NCBI GenBank assembly: GCA_016987375.1
Contig: PJRA01000508.1
Coordinates: forward strand, 740,850-787,190
Source of the DNA: Brachionus koreanus
Taxonomy: Eukaryota; Rotifera; Eurotatoria; Ploima; Brachionidae
DNA: 46,341 bases
Direction of reading: 5' to 3'
The notes beneath the pieces are model-generated. The model had not been told where the DNA came from. It saw nothing but the letters and a program-made list of their open reading frames with translations, and made no database searches. Each line of letters begins with the position of its first letter. Position 1 is the first letter of the stretch. Shown in pieces: positions 10,301 through 20,043 of this stretch. The position numbers and the translations under genes were made by a program.

Positions 10301-13300
10301 CGGTTGTGTTTATTTCGCAACCTTTGTCGATGAGCATGTTTGGAAATGAATCAATCAAGTCAAAGTCATTTGAATTTTCAGATTTAACCAGTGCTAGCCA
10401 TAAAACCGTTTGTTCTTGGTTGTTTTTAATATTCAAATTTGGATTTTTGTTAAATAAAATTTGTTTGAAAACTGGCTTGTTATTTGAATTTATGGCTATG
10501 TGAAGTGCAGTATGGCCTTGACTATCTTGTAAATTTACATCAATATTTTCGGCATTAAGAATTTTTTTAACTAATGTAAGCATGTGATCGGATAGAGAAG
10601 GTCGATCCGAAAGATACATTAGCGCAGTTTTTTGATCATTTAAAGACTGAATATTTACTAATATATTGTTTTCTACCAAAAATAGAGCTGAATATTCATC
10701 ATCTAAAAATTTATTTAGTTTTAAAAAAATTAGTTTTGAAAATGTTTTTTTTTTAATCAATGATCTACTTCTTAGAATAGCTTTATGCAAAAGAGTTAGT
10801 CCCTGTTGATCGGTTTTGTTAATATCGATGTGATTTTTGACTAAATTTTTGGCAATGCTTTCCTGTTTTGTTTTTAGAGCTAGATCTAATGGAAGATCAT
10901 TTTTGTCATCGAATTCATTTAATTTTAGTTGAAGCTTTAAGCAAACAAATTAGTGAAAAATTATTTAAAAAAATTTTTTTTTACAATTGAATCATTCTCA
11001 ATAAAATACAAAAACACAACATCCTCTCGTCTGGCTTTGATCGCTGCATGCAACGGGTATTTTGTCTTATCTTTGAACATTTGGAACAATAAAGAAGCTG
11101 GCATGTGAGCAAAATCGTCGCTAGTAAAATCATCCCAGTGGCTACTAATCAATTCATTACAATGGGCTTTTAAAGTGTTTGCTGAAATTTGTTCCGCTAC
11201 TTCATAGAATTTAATGCAGTTTTTCATGCTTACAAAAGTCAAAAGACCGTCTTCGCATCTTAAAAGAGAAATAGATAAAAATCATTTTGATTCAAATTCT
11301 TATTAAATCGCAAAAATCTTTTTTAAAAAATTACTAAAAATTGATATATTAACATTAAAATTAGAAGCACCAAGCATTTTTTCACGTTTTTTTAATTCAA
11401 AAATATATTATAAAAAAAATAATAATTTTATAAATTTATATCATTTTTTAAAGAAAATTTTTAAAATCTACATAAATCAAAAAAGATATATTCATTTGAA
11501 AAATTTATTCAAAAGATATGAGGATTTAAAAATTTTGCTGCTTCTAGTGTTAACTATATTTGTTTTAAATTAGCAAAAAAGAATATTTTTTTCAATAAAA
11601 ATTTTTATCCCAAAAAAAAATTCTTTTAATTTACCAAAAAAATCCTTTTTCCTTTGCGGTTAATCTGGTGTTAATATCTAGTAAAGAAGAACATAAGCAT
11701 TAGAAGAAACTAGATTTGGTGAATAACGCTATACCAACTGAACTCGAAATAAATGTGGCCAAAACGAAAGGCATAATCACTAAATTGGATACCCCGACCA
11801 CCATCAATGATTCACAAGTCTAGTGTGTAGACGAATTTACATACTTAGAAAGCAACATCAGTACAGCAATGGAAGCACATAAAGACATAAAAGAAAAGAA
11901 TTGCTGAAACAAAAAGTACCTTTGCAATGCATTAAGAACAAAAGTCTGCGATCTCTTAAGCATGTACTTAGAATGAAAGAAAAAAGTATACCATAAAAAG
12001 CCCATAAAAAACAGCAATATGATGGAGGTCGAAAATCAAGAAAGAACTCGTCGAAAAGGGAATGACATGGGGAGAAGCAAGGGTGATGACAAAAGATTGG
12101 CTTGAGAGGAAATTAAAAGTAATTACCCTTTGCTCCACAAGGAGTGAATAAGTAAAAAATCATTCACAATTTTTTTTTAAATTATAATCATTATTTTTAG
12201 CTTTATTAAAAAAAAATTATTTTTTGGTAGATTAAAATTTTCTTTTTTAAAATTTTGCAATGTGAAAAATCGCTTAGATCTAATATAAATATTAAATATT
12301 AAAATAAGAAAATATTTCCTTAAGATTAAATTTTATATTAAAAAATTATATTTACTTAAAATAAAAAATAAAAAAAAAAATTCTAAAATTATAGAATTCA
12401 AATTAAATTTTAAATAATGTTTAAAGCTTATTTTTTGTTTTTTTTTATTTTTTGTTTAGTTCGACACTTCGTTTTTTTACTGCTTTTTTTGATAAAGACA
12501 ATTATTGAAAAAAGAAGATTTCTTTAATTTTTATTTTATTTCATTAACTAATAAATGGAATGTTGAAAGAAGCCTGCTGATTTATCTTGTTAATAGAAAA
12601 AGAGAGATTAAAAAATTAGTATATGGAAACAAAGAAATTATTTTTTTTTTCATTTTTTATTATTTTATCTGAAGAAGCTCTAGCTCGACACAGAAATTAA
12701 AATAAATAAAAAAATTTTAAATTGAATTAACATTTTCTATATTTACTTGAGTTTAAGCTCTTTTAGTCCGAATCTATTTGCTTGTTTCATCATTTCTAGA
12801 AAAAAATCTTCATTTTGCTTAGAAGAATTCTCTATTTGATCAGTATAACACCATCTGACCATACTAAATGCAATGGTATAATCAACATCTTAATTTGAAA
12901 GAATAAATATTTAAAATAATCAATTTTGAATTGAATAATACCTGATAGATCAAGTTTGCTTATAGTAGATAGATCTTGGGAGTCCCAATTTTTACTCCTA
13001 GCATCAAGAACAAATTTATGTGCCTTTAGTTGTTTATCATCTTTCAAAAAAACTTCTAGATCACTGAAATTTAAAAGGATTACTTAAAATAAAATAAAAT
13101 TAAAAAAGCATTTAACCTGTATAAGTCTTTGTCAAATAGGTCGCTTATTGTTTTAAGAAGTCGACTTATGTAGCTTTCATTCGGATCGAAATGTGGATTT
13201 TGATTTGATATAGAACTAAGCAGATTATATTTTTTCTCTAGTTCAGTGTACTTGTTCTGCAGCTTAACATATTCTTCCCTTAGTAGAGCTAGATGTTTTT

Positions 13301-13378
13301 GTAGTTTGATAACTTCAACTAGAAAAAAAATAATAGCTTCTTTTCAAAATGGGAAAATAAAAATTTACCTTCTGCCAT
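4348..13378 (-). CDS. ANKFY1: ANKFY1 / Rabankyrin-5 (BTB, ankyrin repeats, FYVE finger), ten exons, 1164 aa
   Basis: Endosomal Rab5 effector; the FYVE finger binds PI3P on early endosomes. Minus-strand exons: 13378-13369, 13318-13117, 13063-12942, 12888-12747, 11258-10985, 10934-10013, 7915-7790, 7738-6416, 4779-4542, 4483-4348. All junctions are GT-AG and the sum (3495 nt) is an exact codon multiple giving 1164 aa, close to the human protein (about 1170). Domains: N-terminal coiled coil MAEVEVIKLQKHLALLREEY; BTB about 69-160 (AHKFVLDARS, VRWCYTD); a BACK-like segment with SHWDD; ankyrin repeats about 240-1085 (GHTALHIA, GNTPLHLA); FYVE about 1098-1155 with RKHHCRHCG and PVRVCDLC. The final finger Cys pair and the RKHHC motif are joined across the last 58-bp intron. 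Intron sizes are 50-58 bp except for 1488, 2097 and 1636 bp, all three loaded with transposon remains. The gene is head to head with the 13643 gene. Confidence 0.95.
5130..5930 (+). pseudogene. pogo/Tigger-type transposase relic (CENP-B HTH region), interrupted by a LINE
   Basis: The open frame 5150-5389 encodes STIFSFKAKILEHYEK, then KKRIRLCDVD and a segment ending TVSGSGIQLQALKFA. These match the end of the N-terminal helix-turn-helix and the CENP-B-type HTH of pogo/Tigger transposases (usual pattern: Trp/Phe..R..N..VSG..L..KA..FA). After a frameshift it continues REFKASNGWL at about 5397-5426. Sequence resumes after the LINE at about 5850 as NGWL-like and CKLKERNGI, the expected next residues. 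The catalytic DDE domain is absent. It lies in the 1636-bp intron of ANKFY1 on the opposite strand. Confidence 0.65.
5427..5849 (+). mobile_element. LINE family R (RTE-like) copy inside the pogo relic, with target duplication
   Basis: Encodes a decayed RT piece FEDDLVLISSKEEHVHMKKQ and, after deletion and frameshifts, SLNTFHTRSLRRIYTGLRHC and ESLSQCIKNKRLQWLEQ, ending CTCCACAAGGAGCGAATAAGG plus A-rich tail. The insert is flanked by ATGGATGGCTGT at 5415-5426 and again at 5850-5861, a 12-bp direct repeat (13 with the preceding A). Removing the insert joins the pogo-like coding pieces. The first acidic motif reads FEDD where LINE RTs usually have F/YADD. Confidence 0.7.
8567..8896 (+). mobile_element. 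LINE reverse-transcriptase C-terminal fragment (Jockey/L2-like)
   Basis: An open frame of 95 codons with ELEQWLFKWKMKISIEKS, SMIFNKN and EIKFLGINFDSKLTFSSMI. The pattern (W...WK...N/E K....F; KFLGI.FD..LT....I) is the segment just after the RT catalytic motif in Jockey-, L2- and related LINEs. Upstream the similarity stops and downstream the frame ends, so it is a short truncated copy. It lies within the 2097-bp ANKFY1 intron. Confidence 0.7.
9240..9350 (+). mobile_element. Putative LINE 3' end with (TAC)n tail
   Basis: A short GC-richer stretch ending in TTACTACTACTATTACTCC and further ACTs. The minus-strand LINE relic at 18230-18810 ends the same way, in a (CTA)n-like repeat. Little coding sequence is left, so the assignment is tentative. 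Confidence 0.3.
9372..9466. repeat. Short GC-rich palindromic element, hAT-MITE-like
   Basis: Left arm ACGGCTGAGCCGGCTT and right arm AAGCCGGTCTATCAGCCC are imperfect inverted repeats, with further CCGGTTTT / AAAACCGG pairs inside. The composition is much more GC-rich than its surroundings. Ends of the form GGGCTG..CAGCCC are common in hAT-derived MITEs, but no convincing 8-bp target duplication was seen. Confidence 0.45.
9483..9935 (+). pseudogene. mariner-type transposase relic, C-terminal half
   Basis: Frame-shifted pieces in order: LYFELVPDGYAIN and LYFEQLEVIHASL (mariner GxxYxELLPxGxTIN, LYxxQL), FLQDNAEPHKD (catalytic DNARPH motif), KLERIELIPHSAH (mariner LPHPPYSPD region), then NSPFS and the C-terminal lysine/glutamate-rich tail. 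Stops and frameshifts show it is dead. The end TAACGGTTTATATTTTGAAA is shared with relics at 29300-30110 and 36340-36440. It lies in the 2097-bp ANKFY1 intron. Confidence 0.75.
11355..11553. mobile_element. TTAACACTAGAAGCACC-type MITE, copy A
   Basis: 199 bp bounded by TTAA. The right end is GCTTCTAGTGTTAA and the left end is a mutated inverted copy (TTAAAATTAGAAGCACC). Internal sequence (AAGCATTTTTTCACG ... AAAAGATATGAGG) matches copy B at 28241 and, reversed, copy C at 37681. TTAA ends with CACTAG termini are typical of piggyBac-like elements (established for that superfamily). It lies in the 1488-bp ANKFY1 intron. Confidence 0.7.
11664..12165 (+). mobile_element. LINE family R (RTE-like) copy with internal deletion
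   Basis: Begins with the RT piece LVLISSKEEHKH, continues KKLDLVNNAIPTELEINVAK and FTYLESNIST (the RT thumb pattern F.YLGS.I), then RMKEKSIP-like residues, GMTWGEARVMTKDWLERKLK and the 3' end CTCCACAAGGAGTGAATAAG. Several stops are present. It is the best-preserved copy of the family seen at 1740, 3650, 5427 and 28165 and lies in the 1488-bp ANKFY1 intron. Confidence 0.7.
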
Positions 13379-13642
13379 CAAAAATAATAATCTGTTTGCT
13401 AAAATATTTAGAAAAAATATATATTTTTGAATTATTTATTAACAAGCCTTAAAATTAAATGTATTTTTTTCTATTTTCAAAAATCACATGACTTGCTCTT
13501 AGCATAAAAGCTAACACAAAAATAGAACTTAATTTGCTTTATGTAAAAAGATGCATTGCTTGCACGCTCTTTCAAAAGTGTTACCCAACTCCAGTCAAGT
13601 AAAGTATAAAGATTAAATTAGTTATATTTTTTTCTCTTTAAA
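13379..13642. promoter_or_regulatory. Shared divergent promoter region (ANKFY1 / small membrane protein-TTI1)
   Basis: Only 264 bp separate the ATG of ANKFY1 (minus) from the ATG at 13643 (plus), so both 5' UTRs and core promoters must lie here. No clear TATA box is distinguishable in such AT-rich sequence. A TCACATGA E-box (13484-13491) is present. Confidence 0.5.
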
Positions 13643-13985
13643 ATGCTTTCGAATATTTTGAATTGGTTGAACAAATTCAAATCGCAAAATCCGCCACTAC
13701 CAAAAGCATTTAAAAAAAAGAACAAGTCAATTTTTTTGAATAAATATTCTGGTCTTGTTTATTTTATTGTTGTTTGGCACATTTTTGGCTACGTATTAAT
13801 CACATCTGCCAAAAAACAAGCCGACTCCGAAGGTAATTAGCAAAAAAATTAAAAAAAAATTATTTTTTTTTATTTTATTCTTTTGTTGTAAAGGCATGGA
13901 ATTACATAGACTTTTGGCTCAGGGAAGAAATATTAAAAAAATTGAAATAAACAAAAATTTTGAAATAAAAACAACAGATCTTTAA
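13643..13985 (+). CDS. Small single-pass membrane protein of unknown family, two exons, 93 aa
   Basis: Exons 13643-13832 and 13894-13985 with a 61-bp GT-AG intron splitting a Gly codon (residue 64); the spliced frame is a whole number of codons. Unspliced, the frame would stop one codon after the donor. Residues 1-36 are basic with a Pro-rich patch; about 37-55 (GLVYFIVVWHIFGYVLI) form one membrane span followed by AKK; the tail is hydrophilic, with MELHRLLAQGRNIKKIEI. No signal-peptide cleavage site is apparent. A basic N-terminus before one span would suit a small mitochondrial or ER membrane protein, but no family was recognised. Its stop codon lies two bases before the TTI1 ATG, which suggests a shared transcript. 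The gene model is inferred from splice sites and frame only. Confidence 0.6.
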
Positions 13986-13987
13986 AA

Positions 13988-16900
13988 ATGGTCGATTTAG
14001 CATTATCAAACGAATTATTTTTAAAATTTCATCAAATACAACTAAAACTAATTAAAACAGCATCTAAAGATAGCATAATTGAATACAATACTTGTTTGAT
14101 CAAATATTTTGACCAGTTTCATCGCAATGATCAACCAAAATCTAAACATGCTAAACTAATCGAATTTTTTATTTATCCAATATTAACCGTACTTAAACGC
14201 TGTCAACTAAATTCAGATTCAAATGAAATTTTACTTAAATCTTGCATTTTGATAATAAACAATATTCAAATCAATGATTTTAATATTTTTCATGAAACTT
14301 TAAATTTAACATCTATTCTTCTTTCAAATAAAAAAACACCAAAGTCAGAAGAGTTTGTATGTACATGTTTTCAAGCATTAGAAACTCTTTTAAATTGTGA
14401 AATATCAAGCAAATTTTATAAGTTTTCCAATATCACCTCAATTGGCTTGATAATCTCGCTTTGTTTGGACACTTTGATCGAATTGAATGGACTTCAAGTT
14501 AGACTAAATGCACTTTTAGCCCTTAAAAGTTTGCTTAATCATCAAAAAGAAAAACTCTTTGTCATCTTGCCATCATTTCTTCCTGGCATTTCCATTAAAT
14601 TAGTGCAAAAATTTCTCCTCAGTCAAAATCTAAAGCTCATTAATCACAAAACAATCTGTATGGTTCTGGAAAATTTTGCACTAGCTGTTTCAATTGTGTT
14701 CAATGATGAGCTCTTGGATCCTGAAGTCTATCAAAAATACTTAGACGAATGTGACCAGTCAGATCTAAATGAAAAGGTTAAGGGTCTAATAGTTAATCGA
14801 TTGGAATGCGATCAATGGGTCTCTCAATCAGCGGAGAAAATGTTCTATTTGATTGAAAAAATGCTTCAAACTTTAATAATAGCTGATAATACAAATATTC
14901 AAATGAGTCTAGTGAAATTTTGTGCTTCAATATCAGAAAATAGCTATTTCACATTAAACAAGTATCTTCCGAAAATATTGAAAATTTTGGTAACATTCGC
15001 AGTCAGCGATTGTGAACAAGTTGCTAAATTAGCTCTAAAATCAATAGATATTTTGGATGACAAGGAAAAAGTGGTAGAAAAATATTCTAAAAATGTTATT
15101 TTACACAATAAATTTTCAATTTTGGATTCATGCTTTGAGGAAATATTGATAAAACTTCCGCGAGTAGTGCAATCAAAGTCAAACGCTGGGAGCGAGATTA
15201 ATGATGAGCAAAGAAAAAGCATTTTGAAAACGCTATATGGCTATTTGAGACTAGTGGGCGATTCGCCAAATTTTGGTGTAAAAAAATTTTTTCTCCTTAA
15301 TTCAAAACATGTGCGACATTTGATCGAAGCTCTGCTTAGTTGTGTCCAATTTGATTTTAGAAACTTAAACAACTTTTACGAAATAGACAACAGCGATGAC
15401 TTAATGAAAAAAAGTAAAAATCTAAGCAACTACACGGGATTGAAGACCTATCTGGAAGATACCACTTTGTATGAGCAATTAAGCCAAATCTGTGAATACC
15501 TTGGAAAGTCGGACTCAATACGCCTTCTAGTAGATGAACTATTAACCAGAGATTTTATTTGCTCCGAGAACGGTTTTTTGAAACTAGAAGTTATGTTCAT
15601 TGTTGATTTGCTACTTATCGGATTGAACAAGCAAAAAAGCTGCCTTTGTCAAGAAGAATTTACTTCCATAATCGGCCTAATTCTAAATAATTTTCTGACA
15701 GATTTCAGCAATTTGAATGAGAAAGGTCTGGACGAAGTGGAAGCTCTTGCACCATCAATTACAGACAAAAACAAGTTAATCATTCAAACATGCTTAACTT
15801 TGGAATCCATAAGACTTTCTAGTCAACTGCTGGACTCGTCTAGCTACAATTTTTTTCTAATCGACACTTTATACTTCATCCTAGAGAATTACCTAAACAA
15901 TAACTTGTTAATCAGGGTCGTGTCGACCCAGTGTTTGATGGAACTATGCACAAACATTGGTTATATAAATATCCAAGATTTGCTATCTAAAAACTTTGAC
16001 TACATAATGAACGATTTGATACTCAAGTCTACTAATCAAAATAGTGTGTTTAAATCAGAAATGGATGTGAGTGATGATGACTTAAACAAACAATCCAGCC
16101 ATGTATTTGTGCTTTGTGCCTTGTTGGAGATATCCGATTCGAGCATAGTGCCTTATTTGGGTCGAGTATTTGATGAATTTTTCTTAAGCATTCAATTGAA
16201 TCCGTATGAAATTCGTCTAATTCTAGGTGTGTGCAGAATTATGATCTTCTTTGCCAAATCGGTGCGAAGATGGTACCCAATTAAATTTAATTTTATACAA
16301 GAAGACAGGCCACAAGATGATATAGTTAATTTGGATTTGAAAAAAGTAGCTCAGGTTAGAAAAAAATCAGACTATTCAAAGTCATTTAGAGATACTCTTG
16401 ACGAAATTGACCAATTGCGGAAAAAATTTTCAGAAACTCAAGCTGATGATTCACAATTAGAAGATGGCAAATCAGTGCCTGAGCATGTTAAATTAGAGAC
16501 AAAATGCTATGAGTTGAGCACACATTTGGTGTCACATCCTTGTCGTCAAGTACGTATTCAAATAATTGATTTAGTCAGAGAATTGAGCAGAAATTTAGCC
16601 GAACATACCAATGAATTTTTGCCTTTGGTTCATAAACTTTGGTCACCTTTATGCCAAAGATTTAGCTTGGATGATTTTATTGTCAAATCTAAGATAATTC
16701 AATTGCTTTATGATTTGAGCATGTTATGCAGTGATTTTATTAGTTCAAGATTTTGTAAAGAATTTTTACCAAGATTGAGCTCGTTTATGAGAGACCAAGC
16801 CATATTGAGTGGACGGTCAAGAAAAGACGGCTCTAATGTGGCCGATCCTACCTATGTATACTCGCAAGCGTTCAAACTTCAATGCTCAATATTGGCTAAT

Positions 16901-17209
16901 TTAGACAAAATGTGCATATTATTTGAGATTAGAGACTATGAGCTGGAAACATTGATTGATTCGTGTGTTCTTGCTTATTTGGATAGCTTGCAGCCAAAAA
17001 AATTGCAGCATTTGGCTGTAGAAGCGTGTCAGAGTTGTGCTTTGATTGATGCCGATGTGGTCTGGTTAAGCTTACATTATGTTTTACCATTTAAGAAAAT
17101 AATGGCCGAAAATAAATTAGACTATTCATCAAAAATAAAGACAAAATATCGATTTAATCTAAATCAAGATATTTTATTATCGCTATTAAAGCTTTTTAAT
17201 GAAATTTAA
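13988..17209 (+). CDS. TTI1: TELO2-interacting protein 1 homolog (TTI1), intronless, 1073 aa
   Basis: HEAT-repeat scaffold of the TELO2-TTI1-TTI2 complex, which with Hsp90 stabilises and assembles PI3K-like kinases (mTOR, ATM, ATR, SMG1). The 1073-aa length is close to human TTI1 (about 1090). Family-like segments occur in order: SFLPGISIKLVQKFL (about 197), KTLYGYLRLVGDSPNF (about 411), STQCLMELCTNIGYINIQDL (about 642), RQVRIQIIDLVRELS (about 850) and SSRFCKEFLPRLSSF (about 919) followed by YSQAFKLQCSILANLDKMC. Helical, Leu-rich throughout; an acidic linker (MDVSDDDLNKQ) lies near 690. ATG 13988 follows the upstream small gene's stop by two bases; there is no in-frame extension. AATAAA polyadenylation signal at 17288-17293. 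It is the only long gene here with no intron. Confidence 0.92.
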   Translation: MVDLALSNELFLKFHQIQLKLIKTASKDSIIEYNTCLIKYFDQFHRNDQPKSKHAKLIEFFIYPILTVLKRCQLNSDSNEILLKSCILIINNIQINDFNIFHETLNLTSILLSNKKTPKSEEFVCTCFQALETLLNCEISSKFYKFSNITSIGLIISLCLDTLIELNGLQVRLNALLALKSLLNHQKEKLFVILPSFLPGISIKLVQKFLLSQNLKLINHKTICMVLENFALAVSIVFNDELLDPEVYQKYLDECDQSDLNEKVKGLIVNRLECDQWVSQSAEKMFYLIEKMLQTLIIADNTNIQMSLVKFCASISENSYFTLNKYLPKILKILVTFAVSDCEQVAKLALKSIDILDDKEKVVEKYSKNVILHNKFSILDSCFEEILIKLPRVVQSKSNAGSEINDEQRKSILKTLYGYLRLVGDSPNFGVKKFFLLNSKHVRHLIEALLSCVQFDFRNLNNFYEIDNSDDLMKKSKNLSNYTGLKTYLEDTTLYEQLSQICEYLGKSDSIRLLVDELLTRDFICSENGFLKLEVMFIVDLLLIGLNKQKSCLCQEEFTSIIGLILNNFLTDFSNLNEKGLDEVEALAPSITDKNKLIIQTCLTLESIRLSSQLLDSSSYNFFLIDTLYFILENYLNNNLLIRVVSTQCLMELCTNIGYINIQDLLSKNFDYIMNDLILKSTNQNSVFKSEMDVSDDDLNKQSSHVFVLCALLEISDSSIVPYLGRVFDEFFLSIQLNPYEIRLILGVCRIMIFFAKSVRRWYPIKFNFIQEDRPQDDIVNLDLKKVAQVRKKSDYSKSFRDTLDEIDQLRKKFSETQADDSQLEDGKSVPEHVKLETKCYELSTHLVSHPCRQVRIQIIDLVRELSRNLAEHTNEFLPLVHKLWSPLCQRFSLDDFIVKSKIIQLLYDLSMLCSDFISSRFCKEFLPRLSSFMRDQAILSGRSRKDGSNVADPTYVYSQAFKLQCSILANLDKMCILFEIRDYELETLIDSCVLAYLDSLQPKKLQHLAVEACQSCALIDADVVWLSLHYVLPFKKIMAENKLDYSSKIKTKYRFNLNQDILLSLLKLFNEI

Positions 17210-17439
17210 TTTTATAGCATATTCATTTATTTTTATTACTAGCTGAAATTGTGTTATGCTTCAGTTGTTTTTTTTTAATTTATCAATAATAAAGTTTTAA
17301 AAGTGAAAAAATGTTTTATTTTTGTTTAATTAATTAAAAAAAATATGAAAGAGAGCCGGAATGAATTTTTTTAAATAGAGAAAAATTTTTAAGCTGATAG
17401 ATTAAGTAATCAATTGTTTTTTCTTTTTTTTTTTAATTA

Positions 17440-18055
17440 TACAATTTTTTCTTTAAGCTAGTTAGTAAGCAGTTCTTGTTGCGACATTCTAACAAGAATA
17501 TCTTAGACCATTACTGCTTGGCTGTGTCGAGCTGAGTAGCCATATCCATTAAATTTATTCAACGCCACCTTGAAAACTTCCGTAGATTTGGATTTTATAA
17601 CACTATCCTATTCCATCGTGGGACCACTTTATTTAAAAAGAAAACATGTCAAACATTTGAAAAATCTTTTCTCAATTTTGCAGGAAAGATATGTATTCTC
17701 ATCCCTCTTAATATTACACCTTTCTCTTCTGATACAGATAAAGAGACTGTAAAAAGCTGAGCATTTTCAAATCCTGGATACTAGTTTATACATTCCATCT
17801 TCAAAAATCGCATTTCATAGATAATAGTTAGCTCTCAAAGTCAAAGGTATTTTTGTGGCGCGTTCCTATACTTTTTTTAATGCCTTCACATCAATCTTTT
17901 TACTTTTTACGGATTGCACACTTGCACCGCCAACTCTAAATGAGGTCTTATCTCTACTATCAAACGTTCGCTTAAGCATTTCTGGGATCCATATGCTTTT
18001 GTACATGGACTTTTTACCCGAGAAGTTCACTTAAAATCAGATGATATCATCACTC
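17440..18055 (-). mobile_element. CR1/L2-group LINE C-terminal relic, copy a
   Basis: Minus-strand pieces: KSIWIPEMLKRT-like sequence, VKALKKV and ERATKIPLTLRA, KIFQMFDMFSF, then KSTEVFKVALNKFNGY and RMSQQELLT before a stop. The order matches the conserved RT C-terminal block (L..VQ.RATK..P.L) and the end of the ORF (NRV.N.WN.LP..V..A.S...FK..LD) of CR1/L2-group LINEs. Stops and frameshifts are frequent. Copy b lies in the same orientation 170 bp to the right. Confidence 0.6.
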
Positions 18056-18229
18056 CTAAATATCTCTTACAGCTATTAACCTCCAAATTTTAAATTTCAG
18101 AAAATTATTTAACTTTAAAAAATAATAGAATAAAATGAATTGACAATAAGATGATCTAAGAAAAAAAATATATAGTAAATTTATAAATGATATAAAAGCA
18201 GAGATATCAAAAAATCTAACTTTAATTTT

Positions 18230-18810
18230 AAAGACTAGTAGTAGAAGTAGAGATAGTAGTTCTTGCTTCGACACATTTCATGTTGAAAAACTGAGCGCAT
18301 CACTGTCAATTGGGCCTATAAATCTGAAGCAACCTATTCCATTGAACTTATCTAAAACCAATGGTTTATTTAGATTTCACTACATTTTCTGGCAACTTAT
18401 TTCAATGCAGATCTATCCTATTTTAGAAAAACACATGCCTGACACCTACCGCAACTGCAAAATCGTTTCTATTTGGAGCTGGAAAACTTTCTCTCTGAAC
18501 TTTGATGCTATTCCCTAAGGCTGCAACAGGATCCTTTTTTTATTTTATTTTACTAAATTTCTGACCAGGTCCGCCTTTTCCAAACTATTCACTAATTTGT
18601 TAATTTCAATCAAGTCTCCTCTCATTCTTCTTTCCTTATCAATCTCAATTTATCTAGTCTCATTTCATACGCCATATTTCTTAGAGACATAGGTATTTTA
18701 GTTGCCTTCTCATCTACTCTTTCTAACGCATTTAGATCCATTTTCATAATTGGATTCCAAACCTGCGCTGTTCAGTATAGGTTGGGTTTCACCATGAACA
18801 CTTAAAATTT
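18230..18810 (-). mobile_element. CR1/L2-group LINE C-terminal relic, copy b, with trinucleotide 3' tail
   Basis: Minus-strand translation gives AQVWNPIMKMDLNALERVDE, then KATKIPMSLRNMAYEMRLDK and RMRGDLIEINKLVNSLEKAD with few disruptions. It is the most readable LINE block in the window. The 3' end (left side) terminates in SKQELLSLLLLL, encoded by a CTA/CTT repeat, i.e. a simple-repeat 3' tail as seen in CR1/L2-type elements that lack poly(A). Confidence 0.7.
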
Positions 18811-20043
18811 GATGATGATAGTTGACTTTTTATTTATAAAAAATAAAGAGTTGTATTCAAGTTTAACTTTAAAATTTTTAAAGATTCAAACTCTCTTAAG
18901 AAGTTTGCAATTTAATTAATTAGAAATTTCAAAATCTTAATAGAATACCTCTTATTTAGTACTAATTTGATTTTATATTTAGTAGTAGATTAGAAAATTA
19001 AAAATATTCAATAATTTTACCCTTATTCTCTGTTCTACAAAAAAATTCCCTATACTTCACTTTTTAAAATCAAATTTGTTTATGATATCTAAATTTGATG
19101 AATCAATTTGAAAAAAAAATTCTCAAGAATTAACCTATTTTTTGGTAAAATCATTTTAAAATATTTATTACTTTAGCTAGCAATTAAAAATATGCGAATG
19201 ACTTTACTTTTAAAGAAATAGAATAAATATTCAAAACTTTGGTTTTATTTTACAAAATTTATTATTTTAAGCAGATGCATTAATTTTATTAGACAGAAAT
19301 AGTTTAATTACACTAACATTAAATCTCGCGTTTATTTAATAAATAAGATTAAATTAAAATTTTTAAATTTTATATCTTAATAATTTGTGAATAAAATCAA
19401 GTAGTTGTTTTCATAAAAAACAACTAAAATTTCTTTAAAGAGTAAGAAAACAGTTTTTTTATTTTACATTTTACTTAAATTTATTAGATTGAGCAATAAA
19501 AAAATTTATAACTTGCTCTTTTTTTTTTATAATAAAGCACAATTATTCCAGTCTTAATTAAGTTAATTTATTCCGACAAAGAATAACTTGTTTATTAACA
19601 AAAGTCATCTTAATTAATCAAGATTTTTTTAATAATAATTTATTTAAGTTGATTAAAATAATAGTTGAAGATTTAAATTATCCAAAAAGTCAAGATTATA
19701 GAAAAGTCGTGTATGTTTTTTTTTTATTCAATTTTAAGATGTACATGCTTACCAGTTAAAGGACCAGCGTCAATTTAACATTTTCTTTTTAATTTAATAA
19801 TCGTTATTCATACCGATTAAAAAAAACTAAAACTTAACTTTTGGAAATCTGATGAGCGGTCGGAGATAAAGAGCACAAAAAGAATAATTTATTTTTTTAT
19901 GGAATAAAGAAAAAAATTTTTTGCCAACCTTCCAAAGATTACTTCTAAAATTGATAGTTGTATTCTTTTAGGTCTAAAAATTTCATGGCTAAGTTTTCAA
20001 ATTTAAAGATCTTTGTATAAGCTTCGAAATGCGTATTAGTTTA

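Noticed and set aside
11820..12017. Minus-strand hydrophobic ORF
   Set aside because: Antisense of the LINE copy at 11664-12165.
17570..17752. Plus-strand ORF and neighbouring 18056-18274 frame as host genes
   Set aside because: Both lie in or against the CR1/L2-type LINE relics; the 18056 frame's LLLLL run is encoded by the LINE tail repeat.
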